A stretch of DNA of 53,245 nucleotides from contig NZ_LZYB01000007.1 in assembly GCF_001677335.1 (NCBI RefSeq), positions 1 through 53,245 on the forward strand, written 5' to 3'. Both the position numbers and the translations under genes were made by a program. The notes beneath the pieces are model-generated. The model was not told the origin of the DNA and ran no database searches. It worked only from the letters and a program-made list of their open reading frames with translations. How positions within the stretch are numbered: position 1 is the stretch's first letter; each line of letters begins with the position of its first letter. The DNA is from Erythrobacter dokdonensis DSW-74 (GTDB lineage Bacteria > Pseudomonadota > Alphaproteobacteria > Sphingomonadales > Sphingomonadaceae). Shown here piece by piece: positions 17,606 through 25,802 of this stretch.

Positions 17606-17668
17606 AGTATCATGGCGGCGCCGCTGGGCTCCGACCGAACTGCCGTTTTCTGCCCCGGAAGGCCTTTG

Positions 17669-18802
17669 ATGAGCGACCACGATACCGACGAGACTCTCGA
17701 GGACCTGCCGCTGGACAAGCTGGCACTGGATGACTGGCATCGCGCGCGGGGTGCGCGGATGGTGCCTTTCGCGGGCTATGAAATGCCGATCCAGTATGAA
17801 GGGATCGTCGCCGAGCACAATTGGACCCGCCAGAGCGCGGGCCTGTTCGATGTGTCGCACATGGGGCAATTGCTGCTTTCCGGCCCCGGTCTCGATACCG
17901 CGGTCGAGGCGGTGCTGCCGATCGACCTGTCGACCCTCAAACCCGGTGCGCAGCGTTATTCGCTGCTGCTCGACGAAGAAGGCGGCGTGCTCGATGATCT
18001 GATGGTGTCGCGCCTTGCAGACGGCAGCCTGTATCTGGTGGTCAACGGCGCGACCAAGTGGGACGACATCGGAACGCTGCGCGAGGCGCTGCCCGACGAT
18101 ATCACGCTCAATCACCTCGACGAACAGGCGCTGCTGGCGCTGCAGGGCCCCAAGGCGGCGGACGCGCTGGCGCGGCACGTGCCGGAAGCCGCCGCGCTGA
18201 CCTTCATGAAGTTCGGCAGGTTTACCCTCGACGGCCATCCGGTGCAGATCGCGCGGGCGGGTTACACCGGCGAGGACGGGTTCGAAATCTCGCTGCCTGC
18301 TGATGCTGCTGCCGAAATCGCAGACCTGCTTTGCGCCGAGCCCGAAGTGAAGCCGATTGGCCTTGGCGCGCGGGATTCGCTGCGGCTGGAGGCAGGCCTG
18401 CCGCTTTACGGGCATGACATGACGCCCGAAACCTCGCCGGTCGAGGCAGGGCTGATCTTCGGCATCAACAAGCGCCGCCGGACCCAAGGCGGCTTTCCGG
18501 GCGCTGACCGCATCATCCGCGAGATTGCCGATGGCACGCAGCGCAGGTGGGCCGGCCTGAAGATCGAAGGCCGCCTGCCCGCGCGCGAAGGGGCCGAGGT
18601 GTTCAGCGGCTCCGAGAAAATTGGCACTGTCACCAGCGGCGGCTTTTCACCCACGCTCGGCGCGCCGATCGCCATGGCCTACGTCGCCAGCGGCCATGCC
18701 GCCACCGGCACCCAGCTTGAGGTGGAAGTCCGGGGAAAGCGCCTCGCCGCCACCGTCTCGCCAACGCCTTTCGTACCCCACCGCTATTACCGAGGGAGCT
18801 GA
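17669..18802 (+). CDS. gcvT: Aminomethyltransferase, glycine cleavage T protein
   Basis: 377 residues. T protein takes the aminomethyl group from lipoylated H protein to THF, releasing ammonia and methylene-THF. Recognisable segments are MVPFAGYEMPIQY, GLFDVSHMGQ, ARAGYTGEDGFE, GLGARDSLRLEAGLPLYGHD and, near the end, VTSGGFSPTLG. ATG 17669 has CGGAAGG about 8 bases upstream. The frame is open further upstream, through the riboswitch, but that extension is RNA sequence, not protein. It is followed 3 bp later by gcvH in the glycine-inducible operon. The methylene-THF product also feeds the metF-metH route encoded 3 kb upstream. Confidence 0.96.
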   Translation: MSDHDTDETLEDLPLDKLALDDWHRARGARMVPFAGYEMPIQYEGIVAEHNWTRQSAGLFDVSHMGQLLLSGPGLDTAVEAVLPIDLSTLKPGAQRYSLLLDEEGGVLDDLMVSRLADGSLYLVVNGATKWDDIGTLREALPDDITLNHLDEQALLALQGPKAADALARHVPEAAALTFMKFGRFTLDGHPVQIARAGYTGEDGFEISLPADAAAEIADLLCAEPEVKPIGLGARDSLRLEAGLPLYGHDMTPETSPVEAGLIFGINKRRRTQGGFPGADRIIREIADGTQRRWAGLKIEGRLPAREGAEVFSGSEKIGTVTSGGFSPTLGAPIAMAYVASGHAATGTQLEVEVRGKRLAATVSPTPFVPHRYYRGS

Positions 18803-18805
18803 CCC

Positions 18806-19174
18806 ATGCGCTATTTCACTGACGAACACGAATGGATCGACGTCGACGGCGATGTCGCGACGGTCGGCATCACCGACTACGCGCAGGGCCAGCTTGGCGA
18901 TATCGTCTTTGTCGAACTGCCCGCCGTCGGCACGAAGGTCGAAAAGGGCAAGGACGCCGCCGTGGTTGAAAGCGTCAAGGCTGCGTCGGACGTTTATGCC
19001 CCCATCGACGGCGAAGTGACCGAGACCAATGGCGCGCTGGAAGAAGACCCCGCGCTGGTCAACACCGCGCCCGAAGGCGAAGGCTGGTTCTTCCGCATCA
19101 CCATCGCCAATGCCGGCCAGCTCGAAGGGCTGATGGACGAGGCTGCCTACAAGGATTTCGTCGCTTCGCTCTGA
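18806..19174 (+). CDS. gcvH: Glycine cleavage system H protein
   Basis: 122-residue lipoyl carrier that shuttles the aminomethyl intermediate between P, T and L proteins. The lipoylation lysine is Lys58 in VESVKAASD. It begins [10 protein letters not shown] and has the hallmark [19 protein letters not shown]. Length is standard. ATG 18806 is preceded by GAGGGAGC. It sits between gcvT (3 bp gap) and gcvPA (43 bp gap). The L protein (dihydrolipoamide dehydrogenase) and lipoylation enzymes are not in this window. Confidence 0.97.
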   Translation: MRYFTDEHEWIDVDGDVATVGITDYAQGQLGDIVFVELPAVGTKVEKGKDAAVVESVKAASDVYAPIDGEVTETNGALEEDPALVNTAPEGEGWFFRITIANAGQLEGLMDEAAYKDFVASL

Positions 19175-19217
19175 CTCGCGAGCCCCCTTTCCTCTCTATT
19201 TCTCAGGGTGAACCCCG

Positions 19218-20591
19218 ATGCGCTACCTCCCCCTCACCGACACTGACCGGCAGGCGATGCTGGCGAAAATCGGCGCCGCCAGCGTCGATGACCTGTTCGT
19301 CGACGTGCCCGAAGTCGCCCGGCTCGACGGCCCGATCCGGGGCCTGCCGATGCACGCGGGCGAGATGGCGGTCGAACGCCATATGAAAAGCCTCGCGGCC
19401 AAGAACCTCGTCGCGGGCGACGTGCCGTTCTTCCTCGGCGCAGGGGCCTATCGCCACCATGTTCCGGCGAGCGTCGACACCATCATCCAGCGCGGCGAGT
19501 TCCTGACCGCCTACACGCCCTACCAGCCGGAAATCGCGCAAGGCACCTTGCAGATGCTCTTCGAGTTCCAGACGCAGGTCGCGCGGCTTTATGGCTGTGC
19601 GGTGGCCAATGCCTCGCTCTATGACGGTTCGACCGCTTGCTGGGAGGCGGTGGCGATGGCGACCCGCGTTACGCGGCGCAAGCGCGCTGTGCTTTCGGGC
19701 GCGCTGCATCCGCATTACGCAAGCGTGGTCAAGACCATGGCGCACTTCACCGGCGATGAAATCGCCGATGCGCAGCCCGCGATTCAACCCGAACCCGACC
19801 TCGACGGGTTGATTGCCCGCATCGACGAGGAAACCGCCTGCGTGGTGGTGCAATATCCCGACATTCTCGGCCGCATCAGTGATCTGACCCCGGTGGCCGA
19901 GGCCGCCCATGCCAAGGGCGCGCTGCTGGTGGTGGTCAACACCGAGCCGGTGGCGCTGGGCGCGATCAAGTCGCCGGGCGAAATGGGCGCGGATATCGTG
20001 GTGGGCGAGGGGCAGTCGCTCGGCGTCGGCCTGCAATTCGGCGGACCCTACCTCGGCCTGTTCGCGGTGCGCGATGCCAAGCACGTGCGCCAGATGCCGG
20101 GCCGGCTGTGCGGCGAGACGGTGGACGCCGAGGGTAAGCGCGGCTTCGTGCTGACGCTCTCGACCCGCGAACAGCATATTCGCCGCGAGAAGGCGACCAG
20201 CAACATCTGCACCAATTCGGGCCTGTGTGCGCTGGCGTTCTCTGTCCACATGACCCTTTTGGGTGAACGCGGCCTGCGCGAGTTGGCAGCAGAAAACCAC
20301 CGCCTCGCCTGCCTCGCCGCCGACCGCCTGGCCAAGGTTCCAGGTGTGGAAGTGCTCAACACCGCCTTCTTCAACGAATTCACCCTGATGCTCGGCGGCA
20401 AGCCTGCGCGGCAGATCGTGCGTGATCTCGCTGACCGGGGCGTGCTGGGCGGGGTGTCGCTCGGGCGGCTTTACCCCGGCGTCGAGGCGCTCGAGCACGC
20501 TCTGCTCGTCGCCGTGACCGAGACCACCACCGAGGAAGATATCGAGGCGCTCGCCCGCGAGCTTGAAACCAGCATCAAGGAGACCGTGTGA
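19218..20591 (+). CDS. gcvPA: Glycine dehydrogenase (decarboxylating), P protein subunit 1
   Basis: 457-residue alpha half of the two-subunit P protein, which decarboxylates glycine on PLP and passes the aminomethyl group to GcvH. It starts [15 protein letters not shown], with [32 protein letters not shown] and [10 protein letters not shown] as family blocks. This half lacks the PLP lysine, as expected; the lysine is on subunit 2. The TGA overlaps the gcvPB ATG by one base (TGATG), consistent with obligate co-translation of the heterodimer halves. Confidence 0.96.
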   Translation: MRYLPLTDTDRQAMLAKIGAASVDDLFVDVPEVARLDGPIRGLPMHAGEMAVERHMKSLAAKNLVAGDVPFFLGAGAYRHHVPASVDTIIQRGEFLTAYTPYQPEIAQGTLQMLFEFQTQVARLYGCAVANASLYDGSTACWEAVAMATRVTRRKRAVLSGALHPHYASVVKTMAHFTGDEIADAQPAIQPEPDLDGLIARIDEETACVVVQYPDILGRISDLTPVAEAAHAKGALLVVVNTEPVALGAIKSPGEMGADIVVGEGQSLGVGLQFGGPYLGLFAVRDAKHVRQMPGRLCGETVDAEGKRGFVLTLSTREQHIRREKATSNICTNSGLCALAFSVHMTLLGERGLRELAAENHRLACLAADRLAKVPGVEVLNTAFFNEFTLMLGGKPARQIVRDLADRGVLGGVSLGRLYPGVEALEHALLVAVTETTTEEDIEALARELETSIKETV

Positions 20592-22144
20592 TGAACGCCC
20601 CCAACACCTCCGGCTGGAAGCCCGAAATGACCGCTGCGGACGGGATGCATTCCGGACCCGCCACCACCACCGGCAATCGCGCGCTGATGCTGGAAGAGCC
20701 GCTGCTGTTCGAAATCGGCCGCACCGATGTGACCGGTGTGGACCTGCCCGCCGTGGATGCCAGTGCGCCGACCCGCTTGGGCGGTCTTGCCCGCAGCAAT
20801 GCCATCGGCCTCGTCGGTCTGACCGAGCCGGAGACGGTGCGCCACTACACCCGCCTGTCGCGCCAGAACTACGGCATCGACCTCGGCTTCTTCCCGCTCG
20901 GCTCGTGCACGATGAAGCACAATCCGCGTCTGAACGAGAAGGTCGCGCGGCTGCCCGGGTTCGCCGATATCCACCCTCTGGCGCCCCAGAACGCGGTGCA
21001 GGGCGCGCTGGAGGTGATCAGCCAGCTTGGCGAGTGGCTGTGCAAGCTCACCGGTATGCCGGCCGTCGCGATGAGCCCCAAGGCGGGCGCGCATGGCGAG
21101 TTGTGCGGTATCCTCGCGATCCGTGCCGCGCACGAGGCACGCGGTGATGCCCGTGAAGTGGTGCTGGTGCCCGAAAGCGCCCATGGCACCAACCCCGCCA
21201 CCGCCGCTTTCGCCAATTACCGCGTCGAGGATATCCCCGCGACGCCCGAAGGCCGGGTCGATGTGGCGGCATTGAAGGCCCGCCTCGGCCCGGATGTGGC
21301 GGCAGTGATGATCACCAATCCCAACACTTGCGGCCTGTTCGAAAAGGATTTCCGCGAGATCGCTGATGCCGTTCACGCGGCTGGCGGCTATGTCTATTGC
21401 GACGGGGCGAACTTCAACGCCATCGTCGGGCGCGTGCGCCCGGGCGACCTTGGCGTGGATGCGATGCACATCAACCTGCACAAGACCTTCTCCACCCCGC
21501 ATGGCGGCGGGGGGCCGGGTTCGGGGCCGGTGGTGTTCTCCGAAGCGCTCGCGCCCTTTGCCCCGCTACCCTTTGTGCGGCAGGATGAGGGTGGCACTTT
21601 CTACCTCGTCGAGGAAGAGAACCGTGCGGAGCGCGGACCGTCGTTCGGCCGCATGACCGCCTTCCACGGCCAGATGGGGATGTTCACCCGTGCGCTGACC
21701 TATATGCTCAGCCACGGCGCGGACGGGCTGAAGCAGGTGGCCGAGGACGCCGTGCTCAACGCCAACTATATCCTGCGCTCGATGGAGGACATCCTCCATG
21801 CACCTTTCGCCGCCAGCGGCCCGTGCATGCACGAGGCGCTGTTTGGCGACAAGGACTTCACCGAGGGGCTGACGACGCTGGACGTGGCCAAGGGCCTGAT
21901 CGACGAGGGCTATCACCCGATGACGGTCTATTTCCCGCTAGTGGTCCACGGCGCGATGCTGGTCGAGCCGACCGAAACCGAGAGCAAGGCGGCGATCGAC
22001 CAGTTCATCACCGCCTTCCGCGCTGTCGTGGAACGCGCGCTCGCAGGCGATCAGGGGCTGAAGCAGGCGCCCTATTACGCGCCGCGCCGGCGGCTGGACG
22101 AGACGGCGGCGGCGCGGAAGCCGAAGCTGGCTTTCGAGGGGTGA
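20591..22144 (+). CDS. gcvPB: Glycine dehydrogenase (decarboxylating), P protein subunit 2
   Basis: 517-residue beta half of the split P protein carrying the PLP cofactor. The Schiff-base lysine is Lys298 in INLHKTFSTPHGGGGPG. Other blocks are GFFPLGSCTMKHNPR, SPKAGAHGEL, PESAHGTNPATA and YCDGANFNAI. ATG 20591 shares its A with the preceding stop; a GTG one codon earlier is an alternative. It is the last gene of the glycine-riboswitch operon and converges on the flippase gene with one base between the stops. No intrinsic terminator is visible in that junction. Confidence 0.96.
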   Translation: MNAPNTSGWKPEMTAADGMHSGPATTTGNRALMLEEPLLFEIGRTDVTGVDLPAVDASAPTRLGGLARSNAIGLVGLTEPETVRHYTRLSRQNYGIDLGFFPLGSCTMKHNPRLNEKVARLPGFADIHPLAPQNAVQGALEVISQLGEWLCKLTGMPAVAMSPKAGAHGELCGILAIRAAHEARGDAREVVLVPESAHGTNPATAAFANYRVEDIPATPEGRVDVAALKARLGPDVAAVMITNPNTCGLFEKDFREIADAVHAAGGYVYCDGANFNAIVGRVRPGDLGVDAMHINLHKTFSTPHGGGGPGSGPVVFSEALAPFAPLPFVRQDEGGTFYLVEEENRAERGPSFGRMTAFHGQMGMFTRALTYMLSHGADGLKQVAEDAVLNANYILRSMEDILHAPFAASGPCMHEALFGDKDFTEGLTTLDVAKGLIDEGYHPMTVYFPLVVHGAMLVEPTETESKAAIDQFITAFRAVVERALAGDQGLKQAPYYAPRRRLDETAAARKPKLAFEG

Positions 22145-22145
22145 T

Positions 22146-23456
22146 CTAGGATTGCGGGGGAGGGACTGGCTGCGGCCCCGTCTCTCCCTCGTCCTCCACG
22201 ATCAGCCGGATCTGGCCGAGGTTGAGGATCGCGACATAGAAGCCGATCACCGCGAGGCTGCTTGATCCCAGCAGCGCGAAGGCCGCGCCCTTGGCGCCGT
22301 TCCAGTCGATCGCTGCATCGAGCAGCACCAGCGCCAGCACCGTCGGCACTGCGCGCACGATGAAGGCGACATGCGCCTTTCCGGCCGAGACCAGCAGCGA
22401 TTCAAGGCTCGCACCCACCAGTTCCACCGCGCCCGCGATGGCGAGGATTACCATCGCCCAGTAGAATACGCCGAATTCCTCGCCCGCGATCAGTTCGAGG
22501 CCGAGCCGTCCGAACAGCAGCGCTGTCACCACTGCGATCACGCCGCCGATGGCGGCGATATTGGCCATGCGCCGCGCGAGTTCAAGCGAGCGGTCGCGCG
22601 AATGGACGAGCTCTGGCAGAATTGCCTTGGAAACGGTCTGTGCAAGGCTCACCAGAGCCTGGCCGAGCTGGCTCGCTACCCGGAAGCCCCCCGCCAGCGC
22701 CGCCCCGCCAAAGGTTCCGACCAAGAGGATCATTACCTGCTTGCCCGCGATCGAGAGGCTGCCCGAAAGGTTGGTCGCAACGACGAAACGCCATGCGTCC
22801 TTGTAGCGCGCCGGGATTGCCTTGAGGCTGACCGCGCTCCAGCTGACCGGCTGAACCCGCGCTGCGACCACCCACAGGGCAACCGCCACCGCGATCTCGG
22901 CCACGGCATAGGCGATGATGAACCCGGTCACCGTGGGCATCAACAGGAAGGCGAGCACCGATCCGGCGGCGCGTATGATCGGCTGCACGGCCTCGGCTCC
23001 AGCGGCACGGGCGTACTGGAAATGCAGGCGCAGGATGCCGGTCGGCGTGGTACGGATCGCGGCAAGGCTCACCACGCAATATCCGAAAGCGAGCCACAGC
23101 AGGTTGGCCGGTACCTCGAGCCAGTAGGGCGCACTTGCGATCACCACGCCCGCCAGAGCGATGCCAAGCACCACCGAGACCAAATCGAGCGCGATGGCAA
23201 AACCGGTCGCCTCGCGCGCCTTTTCGGGATCGACCGAGCCGCCGTCCCCGCTCGCGCCCCAGCGCACGATAAACTGCCATGTCTGGAAATTGGCGAGGCC
23301 GGTGATCGCCTGGCCCAGCGCCACGATCAGCGCGAAATGGCCGAACCCGACTGTGCCCAGCGCACGCGTCGCAAGTGCGAGGTAGACCAGGCTCAGCACG
23401 GCGTTGAAGCCGCGCCCGCCCAGTAGCCAGCCCATGTTGGAGAACAGGCGCTTCAT
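22146..23456 (-). CDS. Polysaccharide flippase/export protein (MATE/MVF-like superfamily)
   Basis: 436-residue integral membrane protein with about 12-14 hydrophobic helices and the Wzx-like N-terminus GWLLGGRGFNAVLSLVYLAL followed by an aromatic FGHFAL segment. Such proteins flip lipid-linked oligosaccharides across the inner membrane for O-antigen or exopolysaccharide assembly. It ends in a short charged tail (EDEGETGPQPVPPPQS). It is 28 bp downstream of the nucleotidyltransferase gene on the same strand, so both may serve surface-glycan synthesis. No glycosyltransferases or polymerase are nearby, so the exact glycan is unknown. Confidence 0.82.
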   Translation of the reverse strand: MKRLFSNMGWLLGGRGFNAVLSLVYLALATRALGTVGFGHFALIVALGQAITGLANFQTWQFIVRWGASGDGGSVDPEKAREATGFAIALDLVSVVLGIALAGVVIASAPYWLEVPANLLWLAFGYCVVSLAAIRTTPTGILRLHFQYARAAGAEAVQPIIRAAGSVLAFLLMPTVTGFIIAYAVAEIAVAVALWVVAARVQPVSWSAVSLKAIPARYKDAWRFVVATNLSGSLSIAGKQVMILLVGTFGGAALAGGFRVASQLGQALVSLAQTVSKAILPELVHSRDRSLELARRMANIAAIGGVIAVVTALLFGRLGLELIAGEEFGVFYWAMVILAIAGAVELVGASLESLLVSAGKAHVAFIVRAVPTVLALVLLDAAIDWNGAKGAAFALLGSSSLAVIGFYVAILNLGQIRLIVEDEGETGPQPVPPPQS

Positions 23457-23484
23457 CGCATTTCTCGCAAGGCCCCCGACCGGA

Positions 23485-24303
23485 TCAGGCTGCGGCCCCC
23501 GTGCGGTCGCCCTCGCGGAGCTTCAGGATCTTCTCGGTCACGGCGAAGGTGCGCTCGTTGTCGACGTCGATGGCGAAATGCCCGTCCGACAGCACCACCG
23601 GAACCAGCTTGAAACCGAAGCGGCGCGAAATCTGCTCAAACAGCTTTTCTTTCGAGCCCGTGCCCAGCCGGAAGCGGACGAGATTGACCAGCCCGAAGGC
23701 CTTGATGATACGGCGCGGGAATTTGATGAACTGCCCGCCTTCGCGCATGATTTCAGCTGCCTCGAGAGCTTCGGCGCTGCCGAGCCAGTAGGTGTTGCAA
23801 TTGGAATATCCGCCGTCTCGGAATTCGTAGAAGCGCTTCTGCCCCTCAGGGTCTGCGGCACGCACGTCTTCCTTGCGGGCCAGCCCCGCAGCGCCGCCCG
23901 CCTTCGCATCAAGGCACTTGGCAATGAACTCGCCGTAGCCTTCAGGGGTGACGAGGCAATTGTCGGCGGTGGTGATCAGCAGGGGGAATTCCGCGCCTTC
24001 TGCTCCGGCGAACACGCTGTCGACAATGTTGAAGCGGCCTTCGACCATGACAAGGCGGCCTTCCGCAATCAGCCCGGCGATGGTCGGCAGACGGGCGATT
24101 TCGCCCTCGTCATGCGCCACGACGCGGATTTGGCCCACCGCGGTGCAGGCGGCGACCTGCGCCACCACCCGCTCGATCATCGGCACACCGTTGACCGGCA
24201 CCACCGCCTTCTGAGCTACGCCCGCGCGCGCGGCCAGCGGATCGAGCACGCCCGAACGTTTGCCCGCCATGACCAGCGCAGTGACCTTTGCATCGTTTAC
24301 CAT
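23485..24303 (-). CDS. Nucleotidyltransferase family protein (NTP_transf_3/MobA-like)
   Basis: 272 residues with a GT-A Rossmann-like nucleotidyltransferase core: the N-terminal loop ALVMAGKRSGVLDPLAA, the KAVVPVNGVPMIERV segment and an acidic TTADN, where the metal ligand is expected. It probably transfers a nucleotide to a sugar phosphate or alcohol. Its sequence is divergent from MobA and from sugar-1-phosphate thymidylyltransferases, so the substrate is open. Located directly upstream of the flippase gene on the same strand and divergent from the Nmad3 gene with 89 bp between. A CDP/GTP-alcohol cytidylyl- or guanylyltransferase role in surface-glycan synthesis is a guess from context. Confidence 0.75.
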   Translation of the reverse strand: MVNDAKVTALVMAGKRSGVLDPLAARAGVAQKAVVPVNGVPMIERVVAQVAACTAVGQIRVVAHDEGEIARLPTIAGLIAEGRLVMVEGRFNIVDSVFAGAEGAEFPLLITTADNCLVTPEGYGEFIAKCLDAKAGGAAGLARKEDVRAADPEGQKRFYEFRDGGYSNCNTYWLGSAEALEAAEIMREGGQFIKFPRRIIKAFGLVNLVRFRLGTGSKEKLFEQISRRFGFKLVPVVLSDGHFAIDVDNERTFAVTEKILKLREGDRTGAAA

Positions 24304-24392
24304 AGCGCGCGGCCCTTAGCCGTTTGCGGGTGCAAAAGCCAAGCTTGGATGGTGAGCCTTGTGCAACAATCCCGGAGCGGCGATGAAGGGTC

Positions 24393-25127
24393 ATGCGTAT
24401 CATATTCTCGCGCAAGGGTTTTGACAGCGCGGCGGGCGGCGGGCCTTCGCCGATTGTCGCGGGCCGTCCGCTGAGCCTGCCGATCCCCGACAGCAAGGGC
24501 TTGTCGCCCGTCACCTATGGCGACCTCGGGCTTGGGGAACACGTTGCCAAGGCCAGCCGCGGCAAGCTCGGGGCGGGGGATGCCTGTCACCATGATCCGA
24601 TGTTCTGCGCCGACGGCACCGCAATCCTCGGCCAATGCCACGCGGCGCAAGGTCACCTTGTGAAACAGGGCGTGAGCGAGGGCGATGTGTTCGTGTTCTT
24701 CGGCCTGTTCGACGGCGAAGGGGAGGGACGCCATCACCGCATCTTTGCCTACCTGACGATCGAGCAGCGCATCGATCTCGTCACCTGCGACGAGGCGACC
24801 CGCGCCCGTTATCGCGCGCTGGGCCAGCCGCATGCCTTCGGGCTCCATTCCGCCAACGACATGCTCTACATCGGGCGCGGCGCCGCAGCGCAGAGCGCGC
24901 CGGCAGGCCTGCGCCTCACCGCGCCTGGAGAAAAGCCGAGCCAGTGGATCGTGCCGAACTGGCTCCACCGCACCGGCCTGAGCTGTCACGAGGCAGCATG
25001 GCGCTGGGGCGAGGAGGGGCGCCTGCAGGCCGTCTCGCGCGGGCAGGAATTCGTCGCCCATGTCGGCGATGATGGCGAACCGCGCGCGTGGCTCGACCGG
25101 GTTCTTGCCGCAATCACCGCCGCGTGA
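24393..25127 (+). CDS. Stand-alone Nmad3 (nucleotide-modification-associated domain 3) protein
   Basis: 244 residues, no signal peptide or membrane segment. The N-terminus MRIIFSRKGFDSAAGGGPSP followed by LSLPIPD, then DACHHDP, GDVFVFFGLFDG, HRIFAYLTIEQ and LQAVSRGQEFV are the conserved blocks of Nmad3, a domain predicted by comparative genomics to take part in nucleotide or DNA base modification, often in phages. Here it is chromosomal, alone and divergent from the nucleotidyltransferase gene. Conserved Ser-Arg-Lys, Asp and paired His residues suggest an active site, but no reaction is established. Neighbours give no phage, methyltransferase or restriction context. Family call good, function unknown. 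Confidence 0.75.
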   Translation: MRIIFSRKGFDSAAGGGPSPIVAGRPLSLPIPDSKGLSPVTYGDLGLGEHVAKASRGKLGAGDACHHDPMFCADGTAILGQCHAAQGHLVKQGVSEGDVFVFFGLFDGEGEGRHHRIFAYLTIEQRIDLVTCDEATRARYRALGQPHAFGLHSANDMLYIGRGAAAQSAPAGLRLTAPGEKPSQWIVPNWLHRTGLSCHEAAWRWGEEGRLQAVSRGQEFVAHVGDDGEPRAWLDRVLAAITAA

Positions 25128-25133
25128 GGCGCT

Positions 25134-25721
25134 TCAGCCCGGCGGAAAGCCGGTGAGGATCGTGTTCACCGCACCTTCGACGTCGCCCGGCTCGCCGCGC
25201 AGCTGCGCGCGGCTCAGGGTCTTGGTCGCGGCGCCATGCCAGACTGGAGCGCGGCGCTGCACATCGTAAATGTCGATCGCCAGCGTTCCCTCGGTATATT
25301 CGCGGACTTCCGTGCGGGTCATCGGCACAGGTGCGAGCAGCATCGGATAATAGCCCAGACCCCAGCGCCAGTTGGTACGATTGGCCCAGAAGTAGTCCGG
25401 GGTCTCGACGATATCGGTTCCGTCGCGCGTGCCGATGGTGAAGGACACGGCGAAGTCGGCCTTGGCGACATCATCGAGATAGCGGTAGCCCTTTGCTTCA
25501 AGTGCTGCCTTGATCGCCCGCGCTACGCGCGGCTCGATTGTCGGTGGTATGATCCGCCCGCCGAAAACGGCCATGGGGCTTTCATCGGCCCAGGCGAAGG
25601 TCTGGTAGGCGGCAAAATTCTGCTCGCGGTCGAAATCGGTGACGATCCGCCCGGTGGTGGAGCAGGCCGAAAGCGACAGCGCCAAGACTGCGGCTGCGAG
25701 AGCGAGCTTGATCGGTTTCAC
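25134..25721 (-). CDS. DUF4136-domain lipoprotein
   Basis: 195 residues with a lipoprotein signal peptide (MKPIKLALAAAVLALSLSAC; lipobox LSAC, lipidated Cys at 20). The body has the DUF4136 pattern: an early FAAYQTFAW, a central segment of variable length with aromatic residues and a conserved LAIDIYDVQRRAPVWHGAA near the C-terminus. Probably anchored in the outer membrane facing the periplasm. The function of the family is unknown. It is convergent with the Nmad3 gene (6 bp between stops) and 81 bp downstream of mmsA on the same strand. Confidence 0.85.
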   Translation of the reverse strand: MKPIKLALAAAVLALSLSACSTTGRIVTDFDREQNFAAYQTFAWADESPMAVFGGRIIPPTIEPRVARAIKAALEAKGYRYLDDVAKADFAVSFTIGTRDGTDIVETPDYFWANRTNWRWGLGYYPMLLAPVPMTRTEVREYTEGTLAIDIYDVQRRAPVWHGAATKTLSRAQLRGEPGDVEGAVNTILTGFPPG

Positions 25722-25802
25722 GAGATATCCTCCCTCCTCGCATTACCGCATTATTGCTCCGAACGGGCCGCTCCCGCAAGCCCCTCGTGCCGCCGCCGCT
25801 CG

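Noticed and set aside
17381..17668. N-terminal extension of gcvT upstream of 17669
   Set aside because: The extension translates the conserved riboswitch; GcvT homology begins after ATG 17669, which has its own SD.
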